Below the pieces are notes generated by a model, which was given only the letters and a program-made list of their open reading frames with translations, had not been told where the DNA came from and searched no databases. Of a stretch of DNA of 64,000 nt, positions 35,911 through 45,199 are shown piece by piece. The translations under genes were made by a program, and so were the position numbers. This stretch comes from CBDIHP01 sp965279195 (GTDB lineage Bacteria > Planctomycetota > Planctomycetia > Isosphaerales > Isosphaeraceae): positions 1 through 64,000 of the forward strand of contig CBDIHP010000048.1 in the NCBI GenBank assembly GCA_965279195.1. The letters run 5' to 3'. Every line of letters starts with the position of its first letter. Position 1 is the first letter of the stretch.

Positions 35911-35947
35911 GCACGCCCGGTTGCCCTGTCGCGGCACCCGGGCGTGT
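35911..35947. terminator. bidirectional hairpin between convergent genes
   Basis: GCACGCCCGGTTGCC pairs with GGCACCCGGGCGTG around a short loop in the gap between the FkbM gene and the convergent DUF892 gene. It could end transcription from both sides. Confidence 0.65.
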
Positions 35948-35958
35948 TCGCGTTCCGC

Positions 35959-36480
35959 TCATTCCTCGTCCGCGTCCTCCTCGCCCTCGTCGGTGCCGGC
36001 CGAGGGGAGGATCTCGCTGAGGGAGATCTTCGAGAGCAGTTCGTCGGCCGCCGATTCCTCGTCGAGGATCTCCTGGAGGACGGTGACGGCCTCGTCGTGG
36101 CCGAGATGCCGGGCCAGGGCCCGGACGGTGCCGTAGGCGGAGATCTCGTAGTGCTCGACCCGCTGGGCGGCCGCGATCAGGGCGGAGTCGAGGACGGGCC
36201 CGGGGCCGGTGGCCTCCAGGACCTCCTCGCCCTCCTCGAGCAGGCCTTCCATCGCCTTGCACTTCTTGCCGGTGAGCTTGATGCCGAGCTGTTCGCCGAG
36301 GGCATCGAGCCGCTCGACCTGGCGCCGGGTCTGCTCCAGGTGGTTCGTGAACGCCCCCTTGAGGCCCGGGGCTTCGGCCTTCCTGGCCATCTTGGGCAGG
36401 GCCTTCACGAGCTGGGTCTCGGCGTTGCGGATGTCCTTGAGCTGGTCCTGGAACAGTTTCGAGAGCGTCGAGATCTTCAT
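35959..36480 (-). CDS. DUF892/YciF family ferritin-like protein
   Basis: The 173-aa product begins with the family motif LSKLFQDQLKDIRNAETQLVKALPKMARKA. Glu and His residues that bind the two metals appear in ETQLVKALPK, EQTRRQVERLD, QRVEHYEISAYGTV and EILDEESAADELLS. YciF-like proteins are four-helix ferritin-like bundles induced by stress; a role in iron or oxidative stress is inferred from the family. The C-terminus is an acidic tail (GTDEGEEDADEE). The ATG is clear. Confidence 0.9.
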   Translation of the reverse strand: MKISTLSKLFQDQLKDIRNAETQLVKALPKMARKAEAPGLKGAFTNHLEQTRRQVERLDALGEQLGIKLTGKKCKAMEGLLEEGEEVLEATGPGPVLDSALIAAAQRVEHYEISAYGTVRALARHLGHDEAVTVLQEILDEESAADELLSKISLSEILPSAGTDEGEEDADEE

Positions 36481-36692
36481 CGCGGTCGGTCCTCGCCGTA
36501 GGGCACCATTGCTGCGGGCATTTCGCCCGGATGGTGGGCCTCGGGAGCAACCGCGGTGCCGATCCGCTCAGGTATGCACAAAAATGCACGGGCCGACGAG
36601 AGGGCGTCCGGGCGGCGAAGAGGGGCATCTTCGATTCCGCCCGGCCCGTCGGCCCGCGCACCGGATGGGATCGCTTCTGGATCAACGCGAGA

Positions 36693-38063
36693 TCATGCGA
36701 AAATCTCTCGGACGACGTTGCCGGCGACGTCGGTGAGGCGGAAGTCGCGGCCGGCGTAGCGGTAGGTGAGCTTCTCGTGGTCGAGGCCCATCAGGGCGAG
36801 CAGCGTGGCGTGGAGGTCGTTGGTGTGCATCCGGCCCTCGACGGCGTCGCGGCCGTACTCGTCGGTCGCCCCGTAGGAGAAGCCGGGCTTCACGCCCGCG
36901 CCCGCGAGCCACATGGGGTAGCCGGTGATGTTGTGGTCGCGGCCGTCGGGGCCCTGGGCGGTCGGCAGCCGGCCGAATTCGCTGCCAAACAGCACGAGGG
37001 TTTCATCCAGGAGTCCGCGTGCCTGCAAGTCCGCGAGCAGGGCGGCGGCGGGCTGGTCGGTGGCGGAGGTGTTGCGGATGAGGCCCTGGTGCAGGTTGTT
37101 GTGCTGGTCCCAGCCGGGGTGGCAGATCTCGACGAACCGCACGCCGGCCTCGCTGAGGCGCCGGGCCATGAGGCACTGGCGGGCGAAGCCGCCGGCCGGG
37201 CCGGGCTTCACGCCGTAGGAGTCGAGGACGTGCTGGGGCTCCTTCGCGATGTCCAGCAGCTCGGGGACCTTCCCCTGCATCTGGAACGCGAGTTCATACG
37301 AGGAGATGACTCCGTCTAGCTGGTCCGGGGCGCCGGGCGACTGCCCGAGGTCGCGGTTCATCGACTGGATCAGGTCGAGCTGCCTGCGCTGGAGCTTCGA
37401 CGGGGCCTGGGCCTTGAGGTTCGGCAGGTAGCCGAGGTCGTTGATGCGCGTCCCCTGGAAGTGGGCGGGGAGGAACGCGCTGCCGTAGTTGATCGCCCCG
37501 CCGAAGTTGGGCGGCGGGTTGATCGTGACGTAGCCGGGCAGGTCCTGGTTCTCGGTGCCGAGGCCGTAGAGCAGCCACGAGCCGATCGACGGCCGGGTGA
37601 GCTGCGCCAGCGCCGCGCCCGTGTGGATCTGGATGACGGCCTCGGGGTGGGCGGGGGTGTCGGTGTGCAGGCCGCGCAGGAAGCACATCTTATCGACATG
37701 CTTCGCCAGGTTCGGATACAGCTCCGAGACCCACGTGCCGGTCTGGCCGTGCTGGGCGAACTTGAACTTGGAGGCCGTCAGCACGCCGCCGCCGGGGCCG
37801 GTCTTGCCGTCGTTCTTCTGGAGCTTTTCCTTGTACTCCCACGTGTCCATCTGCGAGATCGCCCCCTGCATGAACAGGAAGATGATCCGCTTGGCCTTGG
37901 TGGGGAAGTGAGGGGCCTTCGGCAGCAGGTGGGTGGGCTTCTTGACCTCGGCGGCCGATGTCGCCTGCTGGCTGAAGAGGCCCGCGAAGGCCAGGGCGCC
38001 GAAGCCCGCACCGGCGGATTTGAGGATCTGCCGGCGGGACAGGGCTGGGATCGTTTCGGACAT
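36693..38063 (-). CDS. DUF1501 secreted protein
   Basis: This 456-aa protein starts with a Tat-type signal, LSRRQILKSAGAGFGALAFAGLF, so it should be exported folded. It is a DUF1501 family member, related to the sulfatase/alkaline phosphatase fold, with the typical KRIIFLFMQGAISQMDTWEYK, then SHPEAV-type and GSEFGRLPT blocks near the C-terminus. In planctomycetes this gene follows a DUF1549/DUF1553 gene in the same operon, exactly as here, with the partner 276 bases upstream. The pair is thought to take part in polysaccharide breakdown, although the reaction is unknown. Confidence 0.93.
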   Translation of the reverse strand: MSETIPALSRRQILKSAGAGFGALAFAGLFSQQATSAAEVKKPTHLLPKAPHFPTKAKRIIFLFMQGAISQMDTWEYKEKLQKNDGKTGPGGGVLTASKFKFAQHGQTGTWVSELYPNLAKHVDKMCFLRGLHTDTPAHPEAVIQIHTGAALAQLTRPSIGSWLLYGLGTENQDLPGYVTINPPPNFGGAINYGSAFLPAHFQGTRINDLGYLPNLKAQAPSKLQRRQLDLIQSMNRDLGQSPGAPDQLDGVISSYELAFQMQGKVPELLDIAKEPQHVLDSYGVKPGPAGGFARQCLMARRLSEAGVRFVEICHPGWDQHNNLHQGLIRNTSATDQPAAALLADLQARGLLDETLVLFGSEFGRLPTAQGPDGRDHNITGYPMWLAGAGVKPGFSYGATDEYGRDAVEGRMHTNDLHATLLALMGLDHEKLTYRYAGRDFRLTDVAGNVVREIFA

Positions 38064-38124
38064 GGGAAGAAACCTGTCTGGTTGGTGGTTGATCGTGTCT
38101 GGTGGTCGGTGGGCGAGCCGCGAA

Positions 38125-38293
38125 GCGCTGGGCGCGGGTCTCCAGACCCCGCCCTTGCCGTTGACGCGCCGTGCCGCAAATCCGGGTCTCCAGACCCGTT
38201 GATCCGGGGTGGTGGAGGACGGGTCTGGAGACCCGGTTGGGTGGTTTCCTTCGGTCGCGGTTGGGGCGGGGTCGGGAGACCCTCGCCCAGCGC
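38125..38293. repeat. repeat family A, copy 4 (inside an apparent operon)
   Basis: Ends GCGCTGGGCG and CGCCCAGCGC. Outer arms GCGGGTCTCCAGACCCCGCC and GGCGGGGTCGGGAGACCC; inner arms CCGGGTCTCCAGACCCGT and ACGGGTCTGGAGACCCGG. It lies in the 275-base gap between the DUF1549/1553 gene and the DUF1501 gene on the same strand, so it would be transcribed as a large hairpin. Confidence 0.85.
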
Positions 38294-38338
38294 TTTCGGG
38301 CCTCGCCCGGCGCTTCGGGGTCTCGGAGCGATCGAACC

Positions 38339-41110
38339 TCAGCGGAGGTAGCGGAACTCGGCGGAGCCGATGAGGGCCTGGGCGAGGGCGGCCCAGGCGG
38401 CGGTCTGCGGGTCGGGGGCGCGGACGACTTCCTCCTGGACGGGCTCGTCGCCCTGGTCGACCTCGTCGGGGTTCACGGGGACCGCCGGGGCGGCTTGACC
38501 CTTGCCCTGGGCCTTGGCCTTGGCCTGCGCCTTGGGCTTCGGCTTCTCCGCGACGGCGACCGCCTTCACCTCGGCCGGGGCCTTCCAGTCGATGGCCTCG
38601 CGGGCCTCGGCGGCGAAGGCGTTGACGAAGGATCGGGCCCGCTCGACCTCGTCGCGGCCGGGCTTGCGGCCGAGCGTGCGGCGGTAGGCCAGGTCGATGC
38701 GGGTGTCCTCGTCGAGATCCGACCGGGCGACCAGCGTCTCGGCGAGCGTCAACGCCTGCTTGCGCACGAACGGGTCATTGAGGAAGTAGAGGGCCTGTGG
38801 GGCGACCGTCGTGGTGTCGCGGCGGCCGGTGACCATGCCCTGCTCGGCGAAGTCGAACGCTTCCAGCGACAGCGGCGTGATGCCGCGGAGCAGGGGGAGG
38901 TACACGCTGCGGTGCCGGCTGGCGGCGGCGAACGCCTGGAAGTTCCGGGCCTCGGGACCGTTGTTGCGGATCTCGATGACCTTCAGGTCCTTCGCGGGCG
39001 ACGCCTCGGGGGCCCTGGGGTCGAGCGTGCCGGCGGCGAGCAGGGTGGCGTCGCGGATCTCCTCCGCGTCCAGCCGGCGCGGGGCGTGCCGCCAGACGAG
39101 GCGGTTCGACGGGTCGGCCGTCAGGTGCGCCGGCGTAGACTCGGACGAGAGCTGATAGGCTCGCGTGAGCACAACCCGGCGCACCAGTTTCTTGATCGAC
39201 CAGCCGTCGCGGACGAACCCGCTCGCCAGGTGGTCGAGCAACTCGGGGTTCGAGGGCGTGTCGCCGGTGACGCCGAAGTTGTCGACCGTCCGGACGAGTC
39301 CCTCGCCGAAGAGGTGCTGCCAGGCGCGGTTGACGATGACCCGGGAAATCAAGGGATTCTCGGGCCGGGTCAGCCACTGGGCCAGTTCGAGCCGGCCGCT
39401 GCGCTTCGGGTCGATCTTCGGGGCGTTGGGGACGTTGACGACCGACAGGAAGCCGCGAGGGACGACCGGGCCGAGGCGTTCGGCCTCGCCGCGGATGCGG
39501 ATGGCCGTGTCGGCGACGGCCTTCGACTCGCGGACGCCGAAGGCGACGGGGCCGAGGGCGGCGGGGTCGGTGAGCTTGAGGAGTTCGCCCTGGAGCCTCG
39601 TCCACTTCTGCCTCGCGGCGGCGCGGAGGGGTCGGCCGTCGGGCCCGATCTTGGCGCCGTCGGCGGAGTCGCGTAGCGTCTCGAACGCGGCCTTGGCCTC
39701 GGCCACGGCCTTCTGCGCCTTCTTGACCTCGGCCTCGCGGTCGGCCGCGTTCGACTTGCCCCCCTTCGCGTCGTTGCCGAGCGAGATGAGCAGGTTCGTG
39801 TCGTAGTAGTCGAGCCCGCCGCCGCCCATCTTGTTGCGGAGGCCGGCGCAGAGGTCGGTGCTGGTGAAGATGCCGGCCAGGGCGTAGTAGTCGGCCTGCG
39901 GGATCGGGTCGAACTTGTGGTCGTGGCAGCGGGCGCAGCTCGCCGTCAGGCCCAGCACGGCCCGGCTCACCGCGTCGATCTGCTCGTCGACGTTGTCCAT
40001 GACGTACCGGACCTTGAACCGCTGGTTCACGTCCTTGACGCCCAGGGCGAGGAACCCCGTGGCGACGGTCTGCTCTCGCTTCTGGGCGTCGTCCTTCGCG
40101 GGGAGGAGGTCGCCGGCGATCTGCTCGCGGATGAACACGTCAAAGGGCTTGTCCTTCTGGAAGGACGCGATGACGTAGTCGCGGTACCGCCACGCGTGGG
40201 GCATGGGCAGATTGCGCGAGGAGCCGGTGGACTCGCCGTAGCGGGCGACGTCGAGCCAGTGGCGTCCCCACCGCTCGCCGAAGGCGGCCGAGCCGAGGAG
40301 CTGATCGACGGCGTTCTCGTAGGCGTTCGGCGAGGAATCATTCAGGAAATTGTCGATGGCTTCGGGCGTCGGCGGCAGGCCGGTGAGGTCGAAGCTCACG
40401 CGCCTCAGGAGCGTGACGCGGTCGGCGTCGGCGACGGGCTTGAGGGCCTTGGATTCCAGGGCCGCGAGGAGGAAGCGGTCGACGTCGGACCGGGGCCAGG
40501 CGGCGTCCTTCACGGCCGGGGGGGCGACGGCCTTGAGCGGCTGCCAGGCCCAGTGTTCCTTGCGGAGTTTCTCATATTTCGCGTTGGATTTTCCCTTCTC
40601 GGTCGAGACGGAGGCGGCCGCGCGGTCGGCGGGCCAGGCGGCGCCGTCCTGGATCCAGCGGGTCAGGTCGGCGACCTGCTCGTCCGTCAGCTTCGATTTG
40701 GGCGGCATCCTGGGAGCGCCCTCCTCGTGCTGGATGGCGACGAGCAGGAGGCTGTCGTCGGGGTTGCCGGGGACGACGGCGGGGCCGGAGTTGCCCCCCT
40801 GGACCAGGCCGTTGCGATCGTCGACGCGGAGGCCGCCGCGGGCGTTGGTCTCGGCGGAGTGGCAGTTGTAACACTGGCTCACCAGCAGGGGGCGGATCTT
40901 CGACTCGAAGAAGGCCACCTTGCTCGCCTCGGCGGCCTCCGGCTTCGCGTCGGGCCCGGATTTCGGGGGCGTCGTCGCGGGGTCCGTCTCGGCCGACTGG
41001 GCGGCGGCGGCGAGGGCCAGGAGGAGCGTCAGGGTGATCGCCGGTCGGTTGGCAACGGCCACCGCCTGGGGACGGCCCGGGGCGGCGTGTTCGCGTGATC
41101 GCGCGGGCAT
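38339..41110 (-). CDS. DUF1549/DUF1553 cytochrome-like (PSCyt1) protein
   Basis: The complete 923-aa copy of the family. Residues about 20-40 form a signal segment, and CYNCH at about 80 is a c-type haem motif in the PSCyt1 domain that continues to DGAAWPADR. DUF1549 follows (WRYRDYVIASFQKDKPFDVF, CARCHDHKFDPIPQADYY with a second CxxCH-like motif). DUF1553 (RPENPLISRVIVNRAWQHLFGEGLV to the end) fills the C-terminal 350 residues. The protein should be periplasmic. The DUF1501 gene downstream is its usual partner. The last residues are rich in Lys, Ala and Glu. Confidence 0.93.
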   Translation of the reverse strand: MPARSREHAAPGRPQAVAVANRPAITLTLLLALAAAAQSAETDPATTPPKSGPDAKPEAAEASKVAFFESKIRPLLVSQCYNCHSAETNARGGLRVDDRNGLVQGGNSGPAVVPGNPDDSLLLVAIQHEEGAPRMPPKSKLTDEQVADLTRWIQDGAAWPADRAAASVSTEKGKSNAKYEKLRKEHWAWQPLKAVAPPAVKDAAWPRSDVDRFLLAALESKALKPVADADRVTLLRRVSFDLTGLPPTPEAIDNFLNDSSPNAYENAVDQLLGSAAFGERWGRHWLDVARYGESTGSSRNLPMPHAWRYRDYVIASFQKDKPFDVFIREQIAGDLLPAKDDAQKREQTVATGFLALGVKDVNQRFKVRYVMDNVDEQIDAVSRAVLGLTASCARCHDHKFDPIPQADYYALAGIFTSTDLCAGLRNKMGGGGLDYYDTNLLISLGNDAKGGKSNAADREAEVKKAQKAVAEAKAAFETLRDSADGAKIGPDGRPLRAAARQKWTRLQGELLKLTDPAALGPVAFGVRESKAVADTAIRIRGEAERLGPVVPRGFLSVVNVPNAPKIDPKRSGRLELAQWLTRPENPLISRVIVNRAWQHLFGEGLVRTVDNFGVTGDTPSNPELLDHLASGFVRDGWSIKKLVRRVVLTRAYQLSSESTPAHLTADPSNRLVWRHAPRRLDAEEIRDATLLAAGTLDPRAPEASPAKDLKVIEIRNNGPEARNFQAFAAASRHRSVYLPLLRGITPLSLEAFDFAEQGMVTGRRDTTTVAPQALYFLNDPFVRKQALTLAETLVARSDLDEDTRIDLAYRRTLGRKPGRDEVERARSFVNAFAAEAREAIDWKAPAEVKAVAVAEKPKPKAQAKAKAQGKGQAAPAVPVNPDEVDQGDEPVQEEVVRAPDPQTAAWAALAQALIGSAEFRYLR

Positions 41111-41143
41111 GGCTGGATTTCCGGTTCTGGCTGGATCGGGGGA

Positions 41144-41617
41144 TTAACGGATCGACGACAGGTTGCGCGAGGCCTGGGCCGTCTTGCTGCCGCCGGCCTT
41201 CGTCCTTGCCTTGCTCAGGGGGAATTCGAGGCTGTTCGACGCGCCGGGCTTGATCTCGACGACCAGCTCGGTGCGGGCGTTGTAGCGGTCGGGGATGACC
41301 GATTTGATCTCCTCGACGAGCTGCCCCTTCTGGTCGGGGTCGCGGAGTTTCTTGCCGGTGGGCTTCTGCGACCAGATGGAGACCCGGTGCCGGCCGGGCG
41401 CGGGGCCGTCGACCCGGGCGATGGTGAAGCGGCCCTCGGTGATCACGCCGCTGGCGATGGGCTCGGGCTGATCGACGGGTTCCAACGTGATCAGGCCCTC
41501 ATCGAGCGGCCGGCCGTCGAGCGTGACCTGGCCCTCGACGGGCTCGCGGGGGAAGTCGGCCGGCGCGCCGGAGCAGCCGGCGAGGAGCAGGAGGGTGAGG
41601 AGTGTGGAGTGTTTCAT
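41144..41617 (-). CDS. transthyretin-like surface lipoprotein
   Basis: A 157-aa lipoprotein: MKHSTLLTLLLLAGCSG gives a lipid Cys at 15. The mature part begins PVEGQVTLDGRPLDEGLITLEP, a beta-sandwich start of the carboxypeptidase-regulatory or transthyretin-like type very common in planctomycetes beside DUF1559 genes. It precedes the DUF1549/1553 gene by 33 bases, so it belongs to the same operon. The function is unknown; a structural or binding role at the outer membrane is inferred. Confidence 0.82.
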   Translation of the reverse strand: MKHSTLLTLLLLAGCSGAPADFPREPVEGQVTLDGRPLDEGLITLEPVDQPEPIASGVITEGRFTIARVDGPAPGRHRVSIWSQKPTGKKLRDPDQKGQLVEEIKSVIPDRYNARTELVVEIKPGASNSLEFPLSKARTKAGGSKTAQASRNLSSIR

Positions 41618-41648
41618 GTGTGGAAGCTCTTTCGGGGAATGGAGCCGC

Positions 41649-41775
41649 GACGCGCCGGGCGAGGGTCTCCAGACCCCGCCCCCACCTTGAATGCGTTACG
41701 GGTCTGGAGACCCGGTTTTGCGGTACGGCGAGGCCACGGTCGGGGCGGGGTCTGGAGACCCTCGCCCGGCGCGTC
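41649..41775. repeat. repeat family A, copy 5 (shortest)
   Basis: Ends GACGCGCCGGGCG and CGCCCGGCGCGTC form a perfect 13-base arm. Outer small palindromes are GAGGGTCTCCAGACCC and GGGTCTGGAGACCCTC; a single inner palindrome CGGGTCTGGAGACCCG replaces the double inner stem of other copies. It separates the DUF1559 gene from the lipoprotein gene in the same direction. Confidence 0.85.
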
Positions 41776-41801
41776 GCGGCCCGCACCCAATGGATTGGAT
41801 A

Positions 41802-42914
41802 TCAGTAAGAATCGGCGCTGATGATCTCGCCGCCGGCGCGGGTGCCGAGGGCCCAGACGGTGGGGAGGGCGACGCTGTCCTTGAGGAAGCGGACGGCGCC
41901 GTCGGCGAGGAGGATGTTGGCGCCGCCGGGGTGGTAGCTGCTCATGCCCCAGAGGCCGGGGCTCTGCAGCGTGCCGGTGGCGTTGGTGGAGCAGTTGGGG
42001 TACTTGGGGTTCGGGCCGAGGAGGATGTTGCCCAACGAGTAGCCCACCAGGCCGAGCGACCAGTTCTGGCCGAGCGTCGGGCTCTTGCCGAACCGCTTCG
42101 ACGGGTCCTTGGCGGCGGCGGCGCAGAGGTTGACCCAGGGGAGGAGGTTGGGGGCGAGCGCGGGGATCGAGAGCGATCCGTCGTTCCGCTTGCTGCTGGC
42201 GGGGAAGACGCCGAGGTAGATGATGTCGGTGGGGATGGTCACGATGCTGAGGTTGCCGCTGCCGGTCTTCCACTCGGAGAAGGCGATGGTGTTGCTGGAC
42301 CCGTCGGTGACCTCCTGGAGTCCGTGGGTCCGGCCCAGCTCGCCGACATATTCGAAGATGCCGTTCGGAGGCCCACCCGACTGCTGGCCGGCGAACTCCA
42401 GGGTGGCGCCGACGGAGGCGAAGTAGTTGCCGCCTGGGGCCCGCTGGTTGTTGAACATCGCGCCCGAGCCCTGGTGGAGCCAGCTCGGCGTCGGGCTGGA
42501 GGGGCAGAGCATCAGGTTCAGGCGGGTGGTCGTGGTGGTCGAATTCGCCCAGTCGCCGTAGGCGGCGTTGTTGAAGCAGGCGATCGAGAAGTTGGCCGCG
42601 TTGTAGAGCGCGGGCTGCTCGGAGAAGCCCAGGAGCCGGACGTGGGCGCTGAAGTCGCGGTTGTTGCCGAGCGAGAGGTCGTCGTTGCGGCCGAACAGGG
42701 CGCCGGGCGGGAAGCTGTTGTAGGTGCTGTGATAATTATGTAACGCGAGGCCAATTTGTTTCAGGTTGTTGGTGCACTGGGTCCGCCGCGCGGCCTCACG
42801 CGCGCTCTGCACGGCGGGCAGGAGCAGGGCGATCAGGACCGCGATGATCGCGATCACGACCAGGAGTTCGATCAGGGTGAAGCCGCGTCGCGCGGCCAGT
42901 TTGCGTGAGGACAT
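41802..42914 (-). CDS. DUF1559 (pseudopilin-like) protein
   Basis: This 370-aa copy has LAARRGFTLIELLVVIAIIAV at the N-terminus, the prepilin cleavage and helix region, then LLPAVQSAREAARRTQCTNN and LKQIGLALHNYHSTYNSFPP. The end has the H-X9-DG-like HPGGANILLADGAVRFLK. It is the first gene of the set that continues with the lipoprotein, DUF1549/1553 and DUF1501 genes on the minus strand. The first 60 residues are nearly identical to the copy at 14473-15564, while the rest differs, as usual in this expanded family. Confidence 0.93.
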   Translation of the reverse strand: MSSRKLAARRGFTLIELLVVIAIIAVLIALLLPAVQSAREAARRTQCTNNLKQIGLALHNYHSTYNSFPPGALFGRNDDLSLGNNRDFSAHVRLLGFSEQPALYNAANFSIACFNNAAYGDWANSTTTTTRLNLMLCPSSPTPSWLHQGSGAMFNNQRAPGGNYFASVGATLEFAGQQSGGPPNGIFEYVGELGRTHGLQEVTDGSSNTIAFSEWKTGSGNLSIVTIPTDIIYLGVFPASSKRNDGSLSIPALAPNLLPWVNLCAAAAKDPSKRFGKSPTLGQNWSLGLVGYSLGNILLGPNPKYPNCSTNATGTLQSPGLWGMSSYHPGGANILLADGAVRFLKDSVALPTVWALGTRAGGEIISADSY

Positions 42915-43023
42915 GCTCAGACTCCGACTCGTCGCGATGCCTTCGGGTCCTCCGATGGGCGTCGCGGGCTTCGAGATGTTCCTGACCTCTCGATGACGAG
43001 TCGGTTTCGCGATTCCTCTCAGC

Positions 43024-43245
43024 TCAGCGGACGCGCTGCTTCTCGACGCGGTCGATCTGGACGACCACGCCGTCCTGGACGACCACGCGGACCTCGCCGA
43101 ACCGGATGCCCCGGAGGGCGTTGCCGATGTCGTCGAGCGAGAACCCCCTGGGGTCCTCGGCCGGTGCCGCCTCCCGCGCCCGCAGTGGGGCGGGGGCCCG
43201 GTTCCTGGCCCCGATCCTCGTGCTGGTGGTGGCGTCGTCGGTCAT
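43024..43245 (-). CDS. DUF2292 (YezD-like) small protein
   Basis: A 73-aa protein starting MTDDATTSTRIGARN. The C-terminal half is the DUF2292 signature: IGNALRGIRFGEVRVVVQDGVVVQIDRVEKQRVR, that is an I..AL..I.FG.V.I.VQDG.VVQI pattern ending in EK.R. YezD-like proteins are small beta proteins often found near sulfur-assimilation genes; no such genes are near here. A start eight codons upstream is also possible. Confidence 0.8.
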   Translation of the reverse strand: MTDDATTSTRIGARNRAPAPLRAREAAPAEDPRGFSLDDIGNALRGIRFGEVRVVVQDGVVVQIDRVEKQRVR

Positions 43246-43269
43246 GGCGAACCCCCGGTCATTTCGCAC

Positions 43270-43680
43270 GCCGGTTCCCCGGCGAGAATAGGCCGCCGCC
43301 GCGCCGAGGGGGGGCAGAGACGAATCCCCCTCGGCGCGACGGCGAACGCATTCTCGCCAGGACGTCCGTCCTCGTCAAGAGAGTTATCGACAATCTCGAT
43401 CAGATTTGTTGGGTATTTTCCTGAAATGTGCAGCGATTCGATCGGGAATGCCCCGTGGCGTTGGAAATCACGGGGTTTTGCGGGAGGCGAAAAGTTCAGC
43501 AGATGAGTAAAGATTGCCGTCGAAGGGTGCGATGCCGGGGGCACCGCACCGACGGCGGGCGTGGCCGAGGGGCAAGGCCGCCGGCCGGGTCGCATACGAG
43601 ACCGCGTTGAAATTCCCCCAAAGAAAACCATCGTCGCGGAGGATGTCGCGGCGCACCCTGCGATTTTGCGGGTGCGGCGG
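43270..43680. other. 410-base intergenic region with a degenerate family C fragment
   Basis: Frames crossing this stretch look like chance frames. It contains a fragment close to family C repeats (CACCGCACCGACGGCGGGCG near 43540-43560) without a partner arm. The part near 43380-43450 is less GC rich. No promoter or RNA gene is evident. Confidence 0.4.
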
Positions 43681-44241
43681 TCAGCGGATCCAGGGGAACT
43701 CCAGCGGGACGAGATGCGCGCAGGAGCCGAAGGTCCAGTCTCGCTGGAGCAGGAACCCTTCGGAGGAATACAGTTCCCTGTGGCCGGCGTGGCCATTCGT
43801 CAGCCCCGTGCAGTGGAAGAATCCGCCGCAACCCGGATGCTCGAACGGGCGACTCCCCGGCGCCGCCACGAGGCTCACCAGTTCGGACTCGCATTCCAGG
43901 CAACGTTCCCGCGACCGCCGCCATCGACGCCACCGGAAGGCGTTGTCGTAGAGGTTCAGGTCCCGCTCGTCGTCCCAGCCTTCGAAGATCCCGTGATAAA
44001 TGTAGAGGTAAGGATGATTCCGATCCCGGCGTAGGTGGGCCCGGGCGTCGGCGAGGATCTCGCCGGGGGTCGGGATGTATTCGGCCTGGACGAGGTCGTT
44101 GCAACTCCAGCACCAGGCGGGCCGCGGGATCACCGGGATCCAGCCGGGGACGTTGTAGACGCGAATGGCGTCTGGGAAGCCCTTCTCTTCCTGGCAGAGC
44201 TGGCATCGAAAGCACAGGTTGAAGATGCTCGCGGGCAACAT
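43681..44241 (-). CDS. cysteine-rich hypothetical protein with zinc-ribbon-like pairs
   Basis: The 186-aa protein carries four Cys pairs: CFRCQLC near residue 9, CWSC near 44, CLEC near 113 and HPGCGGFFHC near 135. They look like two or more zinc-binding sites, perhaps a rubredoxin-like or ribbon fold. Between them it has many Trp and Arg residues (AFRWRRWRRSRE). No catalytic motif is seen. It sits alone on the minus strand upstream of the DUF2292 gene. Confidence 0.6.
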   Translation of the reverse strand: MLPASIFNLCFRCQLCQEEKGFPDAIRVYNVPGWIPVIPRPAWCWSCNDLVQAEYIPTPGEILADARAHLRRDRNHPYLYIYHGIFEGWDDERDLNLYDNAFRWRRWRRSRERCLECESELVSLVAAPGSRPFEHPGCGGFFHCTGLTNGHAGHRELYSSEGFLLQRDWTFGSCAHLVPLEFPWIR

Positions 44242-44329
44242 GGAGACTGTGGCCTCCGTTGTCGAGGCGTCCGCGTCCGTCGGTGCGGGGGACGCGGCTC
44301 GGTCGGCCGCGACGCGGCTCTCCCTACAA

Positions 44330-45199
44330 TCAATCCACTGGTCGGCCTGCCTTGAGGTTGGAGAGTTGCCGGGCGGCGGACAGGCGTTCGCGGGTCAGGA
44401 TGAGGTAGTTGAATGGCGGCGTGAGCTTCCACGCGCCGAGGATGGCACCCTTCCAGGTCAGGCGCTGGAGGCCTTCCATCTCGTCGTTGTAGTGATAGCC
44501 GCAGGCGACCTGGTGGGCGTACGGTTCCTCGAAGTCGACGCGTCGGATGTAGCCGTCGGGATCGTCCCGGGCCGGATCGAGGGCGATGCCGCCGGGGGCA
44601 TGGTTCGCGACGCGGGCGCGATGGACGGTCACGAGCTGTTCGACGTCGCGGACCTGGGGGAATGGCCGGCCGTGGTAGGGCGGCCTGGAACGGGGGTAGA
44701 TATTCACAGTCGTCCGGTTCGAAGTGGCGACCACGGTGCCGTCGGAGAATTCCGAGACCAGGACCGCGAGGGACGTCCCGAGCCTGGTGAAATCGTTCTC
44801 GCCGGCCGAGGTGATGATCCTCGCCGTTTCCCCGGTCTTCGCGTTCCGGAAGAGGAGGACCCACCCGTCCACGATCGCGTGGCGCATCTTCGCCTGATAG
44901 TACCGCTGGGGCGAGAATCCGAGGCGATCGAGGTCATCGGCCGTCTGGCGGAAGTGGGCGATGAGTTCCGGGGGCGACGCGGGGCCTTCGGGATCGAAGG
45001 GGATCAGGCCCGGGTTGAGGTCGAGCTTCAGGGTCCGATGGATCAGGATCGGGCCGGCGACGAAGGGCAGCAGGGCCAGCGCCCCGACGATCGCGGCGAT
45101 GGCCCAGGGGTTCGTCGCATAGCGGAGGAGGGTGAACCCGCAGTAGGCCAGGACCGCCAGCCCGATGAGGTTGTACGCCTTGTCGAGGATTCCAGTCAT
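44330..45199 (-). CDS. hypothetical membrane-anchored protein
   Basis: A 289-aa protein with two N-terminal hydrophobic helices (residues about 8-25 and 31-52) and then a soluble domain of about 230 residues with VLLFRNAKTGETARIITSAG and HAPGGIALDPARDDPDGYIRR. I recognise no family. It starts with a good ATG and is well separated from its neighbours. Confidence 0.6.
   Translation of the reverse strand: MTGILDKAYNLIGLAVLAYCGFTLLRYATNPWAIAAIVGALALLPFVAGPILIHRTLKLDLNPGLIPFDPEGPASPPELIAHFRQTADDLDRLGFSPQRYYQAKMRHAIVDGWVLLFRNAKTGETARIITSAGENDFTRLGTSLAVLVSEFSDGTVVATSNRTTVNIYPRSRPPYHGRPFPQVRDVEQLVTVHRARVANHAPGGIALDPARDDPDGYIRRVDFEEPYAHQVACGYHYNDEMEGLQRLTWKGAILGAWKLTPPFNYLILTRERLSAARQLSNLKAGRPVD

Noticed and set aside
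43242..43796. 184-aa minus-strand frame overlapping the cysteine-rich gene and the DUF2292 gene
   Set aside because: It overlaps two better supported genes on the same strand, and its composition is unlike a protein.
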